A stretch of 64,000 nucleotides of DNA from Bradyrhizobium arachidis (GTDB lineage Bacteria; Pseudomonadota; Alphaproteobacteria; Rhizobiales; Xanthobacteraceae). Positions 9,738 through 18,866 of the stretch are shown piece by piece. Within the stretch, counting starts at the first letter, position 1. Each line of letters opens with the position of its first letter. A program made the translations under genes and the position numbers. The notes below the pieces were generated by a model that saw only the letters and a list, made by a program, of their open reading frames with translations, had not been told where the DNA came from and did not search any database. The stretch spans positions 8,060,001 to 8,124,000 of the forward strand of contig NZ_CP030050.1 in assembly GCF_015291705.1 (NCBI RefSeq), given 5' to 3'.

Positions 9738-11488
9738 GGCCATCTTTCGGGGCGAGGCCGACGAAAGACGGCGTGTCGTTCCGCCTGTGGGCGCCCGGTG
9801 CGCGCCGGGTCGATCTGCTGCTCGAGCGACGGCACGCGATGCAGCGACGGCAGGACGGCTGGTATGTCGCGGACATTGACGGTCTTGCCGTCGGCACTCC
9901 CTACAAGTTCAGGATCGACGACGAGATCGACGTGCCCGATCCGGCCTCGGCCTTCCAGCCCGAGGATGTGTTCGGCCCGAGCGAGGTGATCGACCACGAC
10001 GCCTTTACATGGCGCGCGCGCGACTGGCGCGGCCATCCCTGGGAAGAGGCGGTGCTGATCGAGACCCATGTCGGCACCTTCACCGCGGAAGGCACCTACC
10101 GCGCCATGATCGACAAGCTCGATCATCTCGTCGCCACCGGCATCACCGCGCTGGAGCTGATGCCGCTCGCCGATTTCGCCGGCCGCCGCGGCTGGGGCTA
10201 TGACGGCGTGCTCTGGTATGCGCCCGACAGCGCCTATGGCCGGCCCGAGGATCTGAAGGCGCTGATCGACGAGGCGCATCTGCGCGGGCTGATGGTGTTC
10301 CTCGACGTCGTCTACAATCATTTCGGCCCCGAGGGGAATTACCTCGGCCGCTACGCACCTAGCTTCTTCACCGACGCGCATACGCCCTGGGGCAGCGCGA
10401 TCGATTATCGCGTGCCGCAGGTGCGCGCATTCGCGGTCGAGAACGCGCTGTCCTGGCTCAGCGACTACCGCTTTGACGGCTTGCGGCTGGATGCCGCCAA
10501 TCACATCATGGCGGTGCCCGGCGAACAGTCGATGCTGCAAGACCTCAGCGCCGCCGCCGGCGAGCTCGCCAAGGCGACGGGGCGGCACATCCACCTCGTG
10601 CTGGAGAACGGCGACAATCGCGCCAGCCTGCTCGACGCCGCGCAGGAGCCGCCGAACGGCAAATATCGCGGGCAGTGGAACGACGATTATCACCACGTCT
10701 GGCACGTGATGCTGACCGGTGAGCTCAACGGCTATTATGGCGACTACCAGACCCCGCGCATGGACCTTGCGCGCGCGCTGGCGTCGGGCTTCGTCTATCA
10801 GGGCGAGATCTCGGAATTCTGGGGCAAGAAGCCGCGCGGCGAGCCAAGCGGCGAACTGCCGCCCGCAACCTTCGTCAACTTCCTGCAAAACCACGACCAG
10901 ATTGGCAACCGTCCGTTCGGCGACCGGCTCGAGAGTCTGGCCTCGCCGCAGCAGATCGAAGCCGCGCTCGCGGTGACCTTGCTGGCGCCGATGGTGCCGA
11001 TGCTGTTTCAGGGCGAGGAATGGGGCTCGACCGTGCCGTTCCCATTCTTCTGCGACTTCAAGGGCGGCCTTGCCGACGCCGTGCGCAAGGGGCGCAAGCA
11101 GGAATATGCCTGGGCCTACGAGAAATACGGCGACGAGGTGCCGGACCCGCTCGATCCGGCCACGCTGCAATCGGCGGTGCTTGACTGGACCGGCCGCACG
11201 CCGGAGCAGGACAAGCGGCTCGTGCTGGTCAGGGAGCTGCTCATCCTACGCCGCAAGGAGATCGCGCCGCGGCTGAAGGGGGCGAGCTTCGGCGATGCCG
11301 AGGCGGCCGACAATGGCCTGCTCACTGCTCATTGGCGCATGGGCGACGGCACGACGTTGCGTCTCGTCGCCAATCTGTCGGACCGGGACATCGCGCACTC
11401 GGACAGCAATGCCGGCACGCCGATCTGGGGCAATGCTGCCGGCGACCGGCTCCCGCCCTGGTCGGTGGTCTGGCGCCTCGGAGGTTGA
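9734..11488 (+). CDS. treZ: Malto-oligosyltrehalose trehalohydrolase
   Basis: TreZ cleaves trehalose from the end of maltooligosyltrehalose made by TreY. The 584-residue protein has an N-terminal early-set domain (FGARPTKDGVSFRLWAPGA), Asp253 as nucleophile (GLRLDAANH), Glu291 as acid/base (LVLENGDNRA) and the third catalytic Asp in NHDQIGNRPFGDRL. It overlaps glgX by 4 bases, and treY begins right after its stop. The active site looks intact. Confidence 0.96.
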   Translation: MRPSFGARPTKDGVSFRLWAPGARRVDLLLERRHAMQRRQDGWYVADIDGLAVGTPYKFRIDDEIDVPDPASAFQPEDVFGPSEVIDHDAFTWRARDWRGHPWEEAVLIETHVGTFTAEGTYRAMIDKLDHLVATGITALELMPLADFAGRRGWGYDGVLWYAPDSAYGRPEDLKALIDEAHLRGLMVFLDVVYNHFGPEGNYLGRYAPSFFTDAHTPWGSAIDYRVPQVRAFAVENALSWLSDYRFDGLRLDAANHIMAVPGEQSMLQDLSAAAGELAKATGRHIHLVLENGDNRASLLDAAQEPPNGKYRGQWNDDYHHVWHVMLTGELNGYYGDYQTPRMDLARALASGFVYQGEISEFWGKKPRGEPSGELPPATFVNFLQNHDQIGNRPFGDRLESLASPQQIEAALAVTLLAPMVPMLFQGEEWGSTVPFPFFCDFKGGLADAVRKGRKQEYAWAYEKYGDEVPDPLDPATLQSAVLDWTGRTPEQDKRLVLVRELLILRRKEIAPRLKGASFGDAEAADNGLLTAHWRMGDGTTLRLVANLSDRDIAHSDSNAGTPIWGNAAGDRLPPWSVVWRLGG

Positions 11489-11489
11489 C

Positions 11490-14276
11490 ATGCCTCCCGC
11501 CATTCCGCTTGCGACCTACCGGCTTCAGCTCACCGCGGATTTTGACTTCGACAAGGCCGCCGCTGTCGTGCCTTACCTGAAGGCGCTGGGGATCACGCAT
11601 CTGTACGCTTCGCCGGTGATGAAGGCACGCAAGGGCTCCACCCATGGCTATGACACCGTCGACCACAGCCAGTTCAATCCCGAGCTTGGCGGCGAAGCCG
11701 GCTTTGCGCGGCTGAGCGAGGCGCTGAAGCAGCACGACCTCGGCCTCATCATCGATTTCGTGCCCAACCATGTCGGCGTGCATTTCGCCGACAATCCCTG
11801 GTGGCTGGACGTGCTGGAATGGGGCCAGGCCTCGCCGCACGCGGTGTCCTTCGACATCGACTGGGATCAATTGGCCTACCGCGCCCGCGGCGGCGTGCTG
11901 CTGCCGATCCTCGGCGCGTCCTATGGCGAGGCGCTGGAGCGCGGCGAGATCGAGCTGCGCTACGATCCCGACGAGGGCAGCTTTTCCGCCTGGTATTTCG
12001 AGCATCGTCTGCCGATCGCGCCGGAGCGCTATGGCGAGATGCTGCGCGTCATCGTGAAGGAGGCGGACGCCGCCGAGACGGAGGCCGGCACGCGCCTGCT
12101 GTCGCTCGCCGCGCGCTACACCGGGCTGCGCCGGCCAAACCGCAAGGAAGCGCCGGCCTTCAAGGCGGAGCTGAAGGAGGTCGATGGTGCGGCCGACATC
12201 ATCCATCGCGGGCTTGCCGCCTATCGTGCCGCCAAGGATCGTCCTGCGCAGACGCTGGCGCTGCATCATCTCCTGGAGCGCCAGCATTACAAGCTCGGGC
12301 ACTGGCGGCTTGCCTCCAGCGACATCAACTATCGCCGCTTCTTCGACGTCAACGGGCTCGCGGGCCTGCGCGTCGAAGACCCCGGCACGTTTGCCGCCAC
12401 GCACCGCCTGGTGAAGCAGCTCGTTGCCGAGGGCAAGCTGCAAGGCATCCGCCTCGATCACATCGACGGCCTGCGCGATCCCGCGCAATATTGCCAGCGG
12501 CTGCGCCGGCTGGTGCGCGATGCGCAAGGCAACACCAAGCCGTTCTACACCGTGATCGAGAAGATCCTGTGCGAGCACGAGAAGCTGCCGCACTTCGCCG
12601 GCGTGCAGGGCACGACCGGCTATGAGTGGATGAACGCGATCACTCATGTCCTGGTCGATGCCAAGGGGCTGGAGGCGCTGGACGAGACCTGGCGGCAGAT
12701 CAGCAACCGGCCGCCGCGGCTTGCACCTTATGTCAAGGACGCCAAGCGGCGCGTGCTGGAGACCCTGCTGACCTCCGAATTCACTGTGCTGACGCGCCTG
12801 CTCGCGCGCATCGCCAACGGCCACTACTCGACCCGCGACTTCTCAGCCGACAGCCTGCGGCAGGCGCTCGAGCTCTATGTGCTGCATTTCCCGGTCTATC
12901 GAACATATCTCACCCATAGCGGGCCGACCACGCTCGACCGCAAGCTGATCGACGACACCATCGAGCGCGCGCGCGCCGAATGGTTCGCCGCCGACGAGGG
13001 CATCTTCGACTTCCTGCGCGACGCGCTGACCATGGACCTGCTCAAGCCCGGCCGGCCGCCGCACAGCGCCCCGCGCGTGCGCCGCTTCGCGCTGAAGGTG
13101 CAGCAGTTCACCGGGCCGATGATGGCAAAATCACTGGAGGACACCGCGTTCTACCAGTTCCACCGTCTGCTCGCGCTGAACGAGGTCGGCGGCGATCCCG
13201 CCAGCCACGGCCTCACCATTGTCGCCTTCCACGAGGCCATGCGGGCCCGAGCCAGGGAGTGGCCGCAGGGGATGACGGCGACGGCGACCCACGATACCAA
13301 GCGCGGCGAGGATGCCCGCGCGCGAATCGCGGCGCTCAGCGAGATCCCGGGCGAATGGACCAGCGCGGTGTCGCGCTGGAAGGTGCTCAACGCGCCGCAC
13401 CTTGCACTCCACGGCAATCTGCGCGCGCCGTCGGCGACGATCGAATACATGCTCTACCAGACCCTGCTCAGCGCCTGGCCGCTCGAAGGACCGGCCGATG
13501 CCGGCTTCATCGAGCGCATCCAGGCCTACGCGCTGAAGGCCGCGCGCGAGGGCAAGGAGGAGACCAGCTGGCTCAATCCGCATGAGGCCTATGAGAACGG
13601 CATTCAAAGCTTCATCGCAAAAATCCTCGACCCCGAGCTGTCAGGCGAATTTTTGGAGGCGCTGCAAACCCTCGCCCGCCGCGTTGCGCTGCTTGGCGCG
13701 CTCAACGGGCTGAGCCAGCTCACGCTCAAGGCGACGTTGCCGGGCGTGCCCGACTTCTATCAGGGCACCGAATTCTGGGACCTCTCGCTGGTCGATCCCG
13801 ACAACCGCCGTCCCGTGGATTTTTCCGCGCGGCACGCCGCGCTGGGCGGGCTCGACACTCCGGACTGGCGCGGCCTGATCAAGAGCTGGCCGGACGGTCG
13901 GCTCAAGCTGGCCTGGACGCGGCACCTGCTCAAGCTGCGCAACGAGTTCGGCGAGGTCTTCGCGCAGGGCGACTATCAGCCGCTGGAGGTGCGCGGTACG
14001 CACGCAGATCATGTCATCGCGTTTGCCCGGCGCTACGGCCGCGCCGCGGTGATCGTCGTGGTCGGCCGTCAGTTCGCTGCCTTCACGCGGGTCGGCCGGG
14101 AGTGGCCCGCATTCGAAACGCTTGACGCAATCGTGGACATTGACAGCTACACAGTGCCCGGCCTTGCCGGCAATGAATTGCCACTCGCGCAGGCTTTCCG
14201 CGATTTTCCCGCATCTGTCATCGTGGCCAGCGCAGCGAGCGCCATCAGGCCGGCGCGACAGCGCATGCGCGCCTGA
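11490..14276 (+). CDS. treY: Malto-oligosyltrehalose synthase
   Basis: TreY rearranges the reducing-end alpha-1,4 link of a maltodextrin to alpha-1,1, the first step of the TreY/TreZ trehalose route. The 928-residue protein begins with the typical LATYRLQL motif, followed by YASPVMKARKGSTHGYD. Catalytic residues are Asp323 (GIRLDHIDGLRDP), Glu357 (TVIEKIL) and Asp in TATHDTKRGED. ATG 11490 is chosen over an upstream open frame from 11295 because it follows a strong GGAGG site (11480-11484) and starts the conserved N-terminus. Last gene of the operon, ending 3 bases from a convergent gene. Confidence 0.96.
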   Translation: MPPAIPLATYRLQLTADFDFDKAAAVVPYLKALGITHLYASPVMKARKGSTHGYDTVDHSQFNPELGGEAGFARLSEALKQHDLGLIIDFVPNHVGVHFADNPWWLDVLEWGQASPHAVSFDIDWDQLAYRARGGVLLPILGASYGEALERGEIELRYDPDEGSFSAWYFEHRLPIAPERYGEMLRVIVKEADAAETEAGTRLLSLAARYTGLRRPNRKEAPAFKAELKEVDGAADIIHRGLAAYRAAKDRPAQTLALHHLLERQHYKLGHWRLASSDINYRRFFDVNGLAGLRVEDPGTFAATHRLVKQLVAEGKLQGIRLDHIDGLRDPAQYCQRLRRLVRDAQGNTKPFYTVIEKILCEHEKLPHFAGVQGTTGYEWMNAITHVLVDAKGLEALDETWRQISNRPPRLAPYVKDAKRRVLETLLTSEFTVLTRLLARIANGHYSTRDFSADSLRQALELYVLHFPVYRTYLTHSGPTTLDRKLIDDTIERARAEWFAADEGIFDFLRDALTMDLLKPGRPPHSAPRVRRFALKVQQFTGPMMAKSLEDTAFYQFHRLLALNEVGGDPASHGLTIVAFHEAMRARAREWPQGMTATATHDTKRGEDARARIAALSEIPGEWTSAVSRWKVLNAPHLALHGNLRAPSATIEYMLYQTLLSAWPLEGPADAGFIERIQAYALKAAREGKEETSWLNPHEAYENGIQSFIAKILDPELSGEFLEALQTLARRVALLGALNGLSQLTLKATLPGVPDFYQGTEFWDLSLVDPDNRRPVDFSARHAALGGLDTPDWRGLIKSWPDGRLKLAWTRHLLKLRNEFGEVFAQGDYQPLEVRGTHADHVIAFARRYGRAAVIVVVGRQFAAFTRVGREWPAFETLDAIVDIDSYTVPGLAGNELPLAQAFRDFPASVIVASAASAIRPARQRMRA

Positions 14277-14279
14277 AGC

Positions 14280-14597
14280 TCATTTCCCGCCGTCCTTGGT
14301 CAGCAGCAGCTGCCCGCGCTTCTTGATCGCCGTCTGCGCCATCTCGGCGAAGCGCTGCAGCAGCCACGGCAACACCACCTCGACCTTCACATGATCGTCG
14401 GCCACGTCGACCTGCCCGCTCGCGATCTGCCCGAGCGCGCGGATGCGGAAATTCATAGTGTCGCCGCTCCAGCGCTCCTCCTCGACCTGCATCACGGGAA
14501 TGCTCGCGGCCGCGCGTCCAAGGCCGCTCTTGAGCCGGCGCACCGCCTCCTCGCGGCCGAGACGATGCGGAATGGAAACGACAAGCGGTGCTGACAT
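14280..14597 (-). CDS. Polyhydroxyalkanoate granule system family protein (PHA_gran_rgn type)
   Basis: A 105-residue protein beginning MSAPLVVSIPHRLGREEA, followed by RRLKSGL and a beta-rich middle (MNFRIRALGQIASGQVDV). This pattern matches the small family named after polyhydroxyalkanoate granule regulators, common in Bradyrhizobium and often found far from pha genes. There is no signal peptide or membrane segment, so it is probably cytosolic. It converges on treY with only 3 bases between stops and shows no clear shared function with that operon. Its biochemical role is unknown. Confidence 0.75.
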   Translation of the reverse strand: MSAPLVVSIPHRLGREEAVRRLKSGLGRAAASIPVMQVEEERWSGDTMNFRIRALGQIASGQVDVADDHVKVEVVLPWLLQRFAEMAQTAIKKRGQLLLTKDGGK

Positions 14598-14691
14598 GGC
14601 CCTGCCCTGTGCTGACTGATCTCACTTAGTCATGCCGGCCGAACCAACAAAGGTTCCATGCAAGATGATGGTCCGGCCGTGTTTCAATGTG

Positions 14692-14716
14692 GGAACTATA
14701 AAACCTGCGGCAAGTT
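14692..14716 (+). promoter_or_regulatory. EcfG-type general-stress promoter
   Basis: GGAAC at 14692-14696 is followed, after 16 bases, by AGTT (14713-14716). This fits the alphaproteobacterial EcfG consensus GGAAC-N16/17-CGTT with one change in the first -10 base. The predicted start, near 14726, leaves a leader of about 54 bases to the DUF3309 gene. It has the same geometry as the ku and ligD promoters in this window. Confidence 0.55.
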
Positions 14717-14779
14717 GCCATTCGCACAACGGGACAGGTTGCAAACGACCCTTTCAATAAAGGGCTGGAGGAGACTCGC

Positions 14780-14944
14780 ATGTCTATCGGTACGATCATT
14801 CTGATCATTCTTGTCATCGCCCTGCTCGGCGGCTTCAGCGGCATCGGCGGCGGGCCGTTCTACGGCACCGGCTATTACGGCGGCGGCGGCCTCGGGCTCG
14901 TCATCGTCATCCTGCTGATCCTGCTCCTGATGGGGCGGATCTAG
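14780..14944 (+). CDS. DUF3309 family small membrane protein
   Basis: A 54-residue protein beginning MSIGTIILIILVIALLGGF, with a Gly/Tyr-rich turn (FYGTGYYGGGG) and a second hydrophobic run ending LLLMGRI. The two membrane segments joined by a glycine loop are typical of DUF3309. The GGAGGAG ribosome site (14768-14774) is strong. Families of this kind are often under EcfG general-stress control, which fits the candidate promoter upstream. The molecular function is unknown. Confidence 0.85.
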   Translation: MSIGTIILIILVIALLGGFSGIGGGPFYGTGYYGGGGLGLVIVILLILLLMGRI

Positions 14945-14959
14945 CCGCACGTACGATCT

Positions 14960-15053
14960 CGTAGGGTGGGCAGAGGCGCTCTTGCGCCGTGCCCACCTTC
15001 TTTATCTTAACGAGAGAAATCGTGGGCACGCTTACGCTTTGCCCACCCTACGG
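14960..15053. repeat. Imperfect inverted repeat (REP-like)
   Basis: Outer arms CGTAGGGTGGGCA and TGCCCACCCTACGG (ending at 15053) enclose an inner hairpin, GGCGC-TCTT-GCGCC. It sits between the ends of the DUF3309 and ligD genes, so it could also act as a bidirectional terminator. Dispersed palindromes of this kind are common in Bradyrhizobium. Confidence 0.7.
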
Positions 15054-15075
15054 GAGTTGCGCCCGTAGCGCCGAC

Positions 15076-17775
15076 TTACTTCACCTTCCCCGCGAGCTTC
15101 TTCATCGCCGCCTTGATCGACGCGGCCGCATCATCATAGCCATCCCAGGCCTTCGAGCGTGCCAGCAGGCCCGGCACGGTCCGCACCGTATACCGCTTGG
15201 GATCGAGATCGCCTTTCACCTGCGCCCAGGTCACCGGCATCGACACCGTCGCCCCATCTCGCGCGCGCGGCGACAGCGGCGCCACCGCCGTGGACAGCCG
15301 ATCGTTGCGCAGATAATCGAGGAAGATCTTTCCATTGCGCAGCTTCTTCGACATGTTGAGCAGATAGCGCTCGGGATCATCATCGGCCATCCATTGGCAA
15401 ACGCCTTGCGCGAACGCCTTGGCTTCTTTCCAGCTCACCTTGTCGCGCGCACCGTGGAGCAGCGGCACCACGACATGCAGGCCCTTGCCACCGGTGGTCT
15501 TGCAGAAGCTTTCCATGCCGACGTCAGTGAGGCGCTGCCGCATCTCCTTCGCGGCGTCCACGACATCGGCGAACTCGACGTCCGGCGCGGGATCGAGATC
15601 GAACACCAGCCGGCCGGGCGTATCATAGGCATCCGGCGCGCAATTCCAGGGATGCAGCTCGACGCCGCCGATCTGCGCGACGGCGGCAAGCCCTTCGACG
15701 CGGTCGATCTGCAAATACGGCTTGCGATCACCGGAGACCTTTGCGAGCTCGAGCAGGTTCGACGTCCCCTGCATGGCATGACGCTGGAAGAATTTTTCGC
15801 CGCCGATGCCGTCAGGCGCACGCAGGATCGAGCAGGGGCGGCCCTTGATATGCTCGATCATCCAGCTGCCGACCGCCTCTAAATAGCGCGCGAGATCGAG
15901 CTTTGTGACACCCTCGCCGTCGCCGACATCCGGCCACAGCTCCTTGTCCGGCTTTGAGATGACGACGCCCATCACCTCGGCCGCGCCGGCGTCCTTCTTG
16001 CCTGTCTTCGGCACGGCGCGCTTTCTCGTCGAAGGCTTTGCGAGCTCGGTATCGACGGGCGTTTCCGCCTCGACCTCCTCGGCGGGCTTGTCCTGGCGCA
16101 GGCCCTTGAACGCAGCCTGACGGATGTTGCCGTCGGCGGTGAAGCCGGCGAACTCGATCTCGGCGACGAGCTCGGGTTTCAGCCAGTGCACGTCCCGCGT
16201 CTTCTTCGGCGCGTTCTTGCCGCCGAACGGACTCTCCTTGGCCTCCATCGCCTTCAGCGATGGCATGATGCGCTTGACCTTGTCGGCACCGAACCCGGTG
16301 CCGACCATGCCGACGAAGACGAGATGATCGCCACGATGCACGCCCGCCATCAGCGAGCGGAATTTGCCATTAGTTGTCTTGTAGCCGCCGATCACGACCT
16401 CATGGCCGGCGCGGCACTTCGCCTTGGTCCAGCTCTCGGTGCGCCCCGAGCGGTAGGGCGCGTCGAGCTTCTTCGACACCACCCCCTCGAGCTCAAGCTT
16501 GCAGGCCGATTGCAGCACGGCATCGCCGCCGCTCTCGAAATGCTCGACATAGCGGATCTGCGTCGACTTTCGCTTGCGCGCTTCCAGCAGCTCCTTCAGC
16601 CGCGCCTTGCGCTCGCCGAGCGGCAGGCGGCGATAGTCGAGGCCTTCGGCGAACAAGAGGTCGAAGGCAAAGAAGATCAGGTCTTCGGTCTTGCCGTCCG
16701 ACAACGCGGCCTGGAGCGACGAGAAATTCGGTGCGCCGTTGTGATCGAGGGCGACGATTTCGCCGTCGATCATCGCGTCCGGCAGCGCGCCTGCCTCCTT
16801 CGCGATTGAAGCGAACTTGTCGGTCCAGTCGAGGCCCTTGCGCGTCTTCAGCGTCGCCGTGCCGTCCTCGACCCGGAGCTGGACGCGATAGCCGTCGAAC
16901 TTGATCTCATGGCACCAGCCATCGCCGGCCGGCGGACGCTCGACCGAGGTGCAGAGCTGCGGCGCCACGAAATCCGGCATCTCCGCGACCTCCTTGGCGT
17001 TCGTCGCGGTCGTGGCTTTTTTCTTCGCGGTCTTTGCAGTCTTGCCCGCCTTCAACGCGGTGCGCGGCGCCGGCTTGACCGTCTTCCCCTTCGCCTCCTC
17101 GGCACGGTTGGATTGCCAGACCGCATCCGCTTTGGCCTTGGCGCCCTTCGCCAGCATGAACGGTTTTGGCGCGCGGCCCTTGCCATCGGCAATCTGATCC
17201 ATCGCACGACCGGAGGCGACCGACTTGTCCTCGCTGAGGATATCCTCGCTCTCGCTGGCGTAGTCGTCGCGGTGTTTGATCAGGAGCCAGTTGGTGCGCT
17301 TTTCGCCGCCGCGGTTACGCATGCGCACCAGCACCCAGCTGCCGTGCAGCTTGTCGCCATGCAGGGTGAACTTGAGGTCGCCCTTTTTGAAGCCGGCGTC
17401 CGGATCGTCCGATTCCCAGGTGCCGCGGTCCCATAGCATCACCGTGCCGCCGCCATACTGACCTTCCGGAATCGTGCCTTCGAAATCGCCATAGTCGAGC
17501 GGATGGTCCTCGACCTCGACCGCCAGCCGCTTGTCGTGAGGATCGAGCGAGGGTCCCTTGGTCACCGCCCAAGACTTGAAGACGCCGTCGAATTCGAGCC
17601 TGAGGTCGTAGTGCAGCCGCGTCGCGTCATGCTTCTGGATCACGAAACGTCGCTGTTCCGACGGCGTCACCGCCGTCTTGCCCGACGGCTCCGGCGTCTT
17701 TCCGAAATCACGCTTTTTTCGGTAAGTGGAGAGTTTTTGCAGCACGACCGGTCCCGCTTCTCTTGTCAGAGTCAA
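15076..17775 (-). CDS. ligD: NHEJ DNA ligase D (phosphoesterase-ligase-polymerase)
   Basis: LigD repairs double-strand breaks with Ku. The 899-residue protein shows three domains in order. The 3'-phosphoesterase comes first (about 40-190: [13 protein letters not shown], then [12 protein letters not shown]). The ATP-dependent ligase follows, with the adenylated Lys292 in HEIKFDGYR. The primase-like polymerase is last (about 610-890), with the metal pair in FDLDPAPDV and [12 protein letters not shown] Lys/Ala-rich linker joins the first two domains. The reading starts at TTG 17775; GTG 17745 is an alternative. It is divergent from ku, with a shared EcfG-like promoter. Confidence 0.96.
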   Translation of the reverse strand: MTLTREAGPVVLQKLSTYRKKRDFGKTPEPSGKTAVTPSEQRRFVIQKHDATRLHYDLRLEFDGVFKSWAVTKGPSLDPHDKRLAVEVEDHPLDYGDFEGTIPEGQYGGGTVMLWDRGTWESDDPDAGFKKGDLKFTLHGDKLHGSWVLVRMRNRGGEKRTNWLLIKHRDDYASESEDILSEDKSVASGRAMDQIADGKGRAPKPFMLAKGAKAKADAVWQSNRAEEAKGKTVKPAPRTALKAGKTAKTAKKKATTATNAKEVAEMPDFVAPQLCTSVERPPAGDGWCHEIKFDGYRVQLRVEDGTATLKTRKGLDWTDKFASIAKEAGALPDAMIDGEIVALDHNGAPNFSSLQAALSDGKTEDLIFFAFDLLFAEGLDYRRLPLGERKARLKELLEARKRKSTQIRYVEHFESGGDAVLQSACKLELEGVVSKKLDAPYRSGRTESWTKAKCRAGHEVVIGGYKTTNGKFRSLMAGVHRGDHLVFVGMVGTGFGADKVKRIMPSLKAMEAKESPFGGKNAPKKTRDVHWLKPELVAEIEFAGFTADGNIRQAAFKGLRQDKPAEEVEAETPVDTELAKPSTRKRAVPKTGKKDAGAAEVMGVVISKPDKELWPDVGDGEGVTKLDLARYLEAVGSWMIEHIKGRPCSILRAPDGIGGEKFFQRHAMQGTSNLLELAKVSGDRKPYLQIDRVEGLAAVAQIGGVELHPWNCAPDAYDTPGRLVFDLDPAPDVEFADVVDAAKEMRQRLTDVGMESFCKTTGGKGLHVVVPLLHGARDKVSWKEAKAFAQGVCQWMADDDPERYLLNMSKKLRNGKIFLDYLRNDRLSTAVAPLSPRARDGATVSMPVTWAQVKGDLDPKRYTVRTVPGLLARSKAWDGYDDAAASIKAAMKKLAGKVK

Positions 17776-17801
17776 AGCCTATCACGGCAAAAGTCCCGCC
17801 C

Positions 17802-17834
17802 GGAACCAAAACCCGATGGCGCGGTTGGGGTTCC
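17802..17834. promoter_or_regulatory. Overlapping divergent EcfG-type promoters for ku and ligD
   Basis: A 33-base near-palindrome carries two EcfG-like promoters on opposite strands. Plus: GGAAC (17802-17806), N16, GGTT (17823-17826). Minus: GGAAC (17834-17830), N16, GGTT (17813-17810). The rightward start would fall near 17836, just before the ku ATG at 17864. The leftward start near 17800 would precede ligD. RpoE2/EcfG control of ku and ligD homologues has been reported in Sinorhizobium. Confidence 0.65.
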
Positions 17835-17863
17835 AAAACGCCTTGAAATCACTGGAGAATGGA

Positions 17864-18748
17864 ATGGCTCCGCGCGCCTATTGGAAGGGAACGTTGAAGC
17901 TGTCGCTGGTCAGTTGCCCGGTCGTGCTCTACCCGGCGACGACGGCGGCCGAGAAGACGCGGTTTCACCTGATCAACCGCGAGACCGGGAACCGGCTCAA
18001 GCAGCAGATGATCGACGCCGAGACCGGCGACGTCGTCGAGAGCGACCAGAAGGGCCGCGGCTACGAGCTGCGCAAGGGCAAATATGTCGAGATCGAACCG
18101 GAGGAGCTCGAAGCCGTCCAGATCGAGAGCAACCACACCATCGATATCGAGAGTTTCGTGCCGAGCGAGGAAATCGACCAGCGATATCTCAACCACCCCT
18201 ATTACATCGCGCCCGACGGCAAGGCGGCGGTCGACGCCTTTGCCGTGATCCGCGACGCCATGAAGGACCAGGATCGCGTCGCGCTCGCCAAGATCGTGCT
18301 GACCAACCGCGAGCATATCATCGCCATCGAGCCGCTCGGCAAGGGTCTGCTCGGCACCACGCTGCGCTTTCCCTACGAGCTGCGCGACGAGGGCGAGTAT
18401 TTCGCTGACATCAAGAGCCCGAAGATCACCAAAGACATGGTCGAGCTCGCCGGGCACATCCTCCACACCAAGGCGGCGCACTTCGATCCCAGCAAGTTCA
18501 AGGACGAGTACGAGACCGCGCTGAAGGCGCTGGTGAAGCGCAAGGCCAGCGGCAAGAAGATCGAGCTGCCGGAGCCCGAGGAGCGCCCGAGCAACGTCGT
18601 CAGCCTGATGGACGCGCTGAAGCAGAGCCTGAAAGGACGCGGCGGCAAGAAGACGGCGGCGAAGTCGCACGCGCGGCGGGCGACGGGGCGGCAGCGCAGC
18701 GCGCGGAAGACGCATCGGACGACCGCACGGCATCGGAAGGCTGGGTAG
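17864..18748 (+). CDS. ku: NHEJ DNA end-binding protein Ku
   Basis: Bacterial Ku forms a homodimer that threads onto broken DNA ends and recruits LigD. The 294-residue protein begins MAPRAYWKGTLKLSLVSCPV, the standard Ku start, and runs through the bridge region (HPYYIAPDGKAAVDAF). It ends in a Lys/Arg/His-rich tail (from about residue 250) that probably aids DNA binding. The frame is open from GTG 17726, but that overlaps ligD and lies upstream of the predicted promoter, so ATG 17864 is preferred. Confidence 0.96.
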   Translation: MAPRAYWKGTLKLSLVSCPVVLYPATTAAEKTRFHLINRETGNRLKQQMIDAETGDVVESDQKGRGYELRKGKYVEIEPEELEAVQIESNHTIDIESFVPSEEIDQRYLNHPYYIAPDGKAAVDAFAVIRDAMKDQDRVALAKIVLTNREHIIAIEPLGKGLLGTTLRFPYELRDEGEYFADIKSPKITKDMVELAGHILHTKAAHFDPSKFKDEYETALKALVKRKASGKKIELPEPEERPSNVVSLMDALKQSLKGRGGKKTAAKSHARRATGRQRSARKTHRTTARHRKAG

Positions 18749-18757
18749 CAACCCCAC

Positions 18758-18861
18758 CGTCATTCCGGGGCGCCTCGAAGAGGCGAACCCGGAATCTCGA
18801 GGTTCTCAGGTGCGCAAGTGCGCACCATAGTTCGATGCTTCGCATCGCCCCGGAACGACGG
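18758..18861. repeat. REP-like inverted repeat, copy 1 (inverted relative to copy at 22967)
   Basis: Arms CCGTCATTCCGGGGCG and CGCCCCGGAACGACGG enclose GCCTCGAAGAGGC and GATGCTTCGCATC hairpins, plus an extra GGTGCGCAAGTGCGCACC hairpin. The copy between kdpB and kdpC is nearly the reverse complement without the extra hairpin. It lies between the convergent ends of ku and kdpE. Confidence 0.85.
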
Positions 18862-18866
18862 CCAAA

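Noticed and set aside
13900..14276. TreY C-terminus as a possible separate gene
   Set aside because: The frame is continuous with the catalytic part, and the total length (928) is normal for TreY.
14641..14657. GAACC-N7-GGTTC inverted repeat as a second EcfG promoter
   Set aside because: The minus-strand GGAAC has no GTT at 16-17 bases, so only the palindrome is left, without promoter support.
17726..17863. GTG-initiated extension of ku
   Set aside because: It would overlap ligD and start upstream of the EcfG-like promoter. Ku proteins start at MAPRAYWKG-type sequences.
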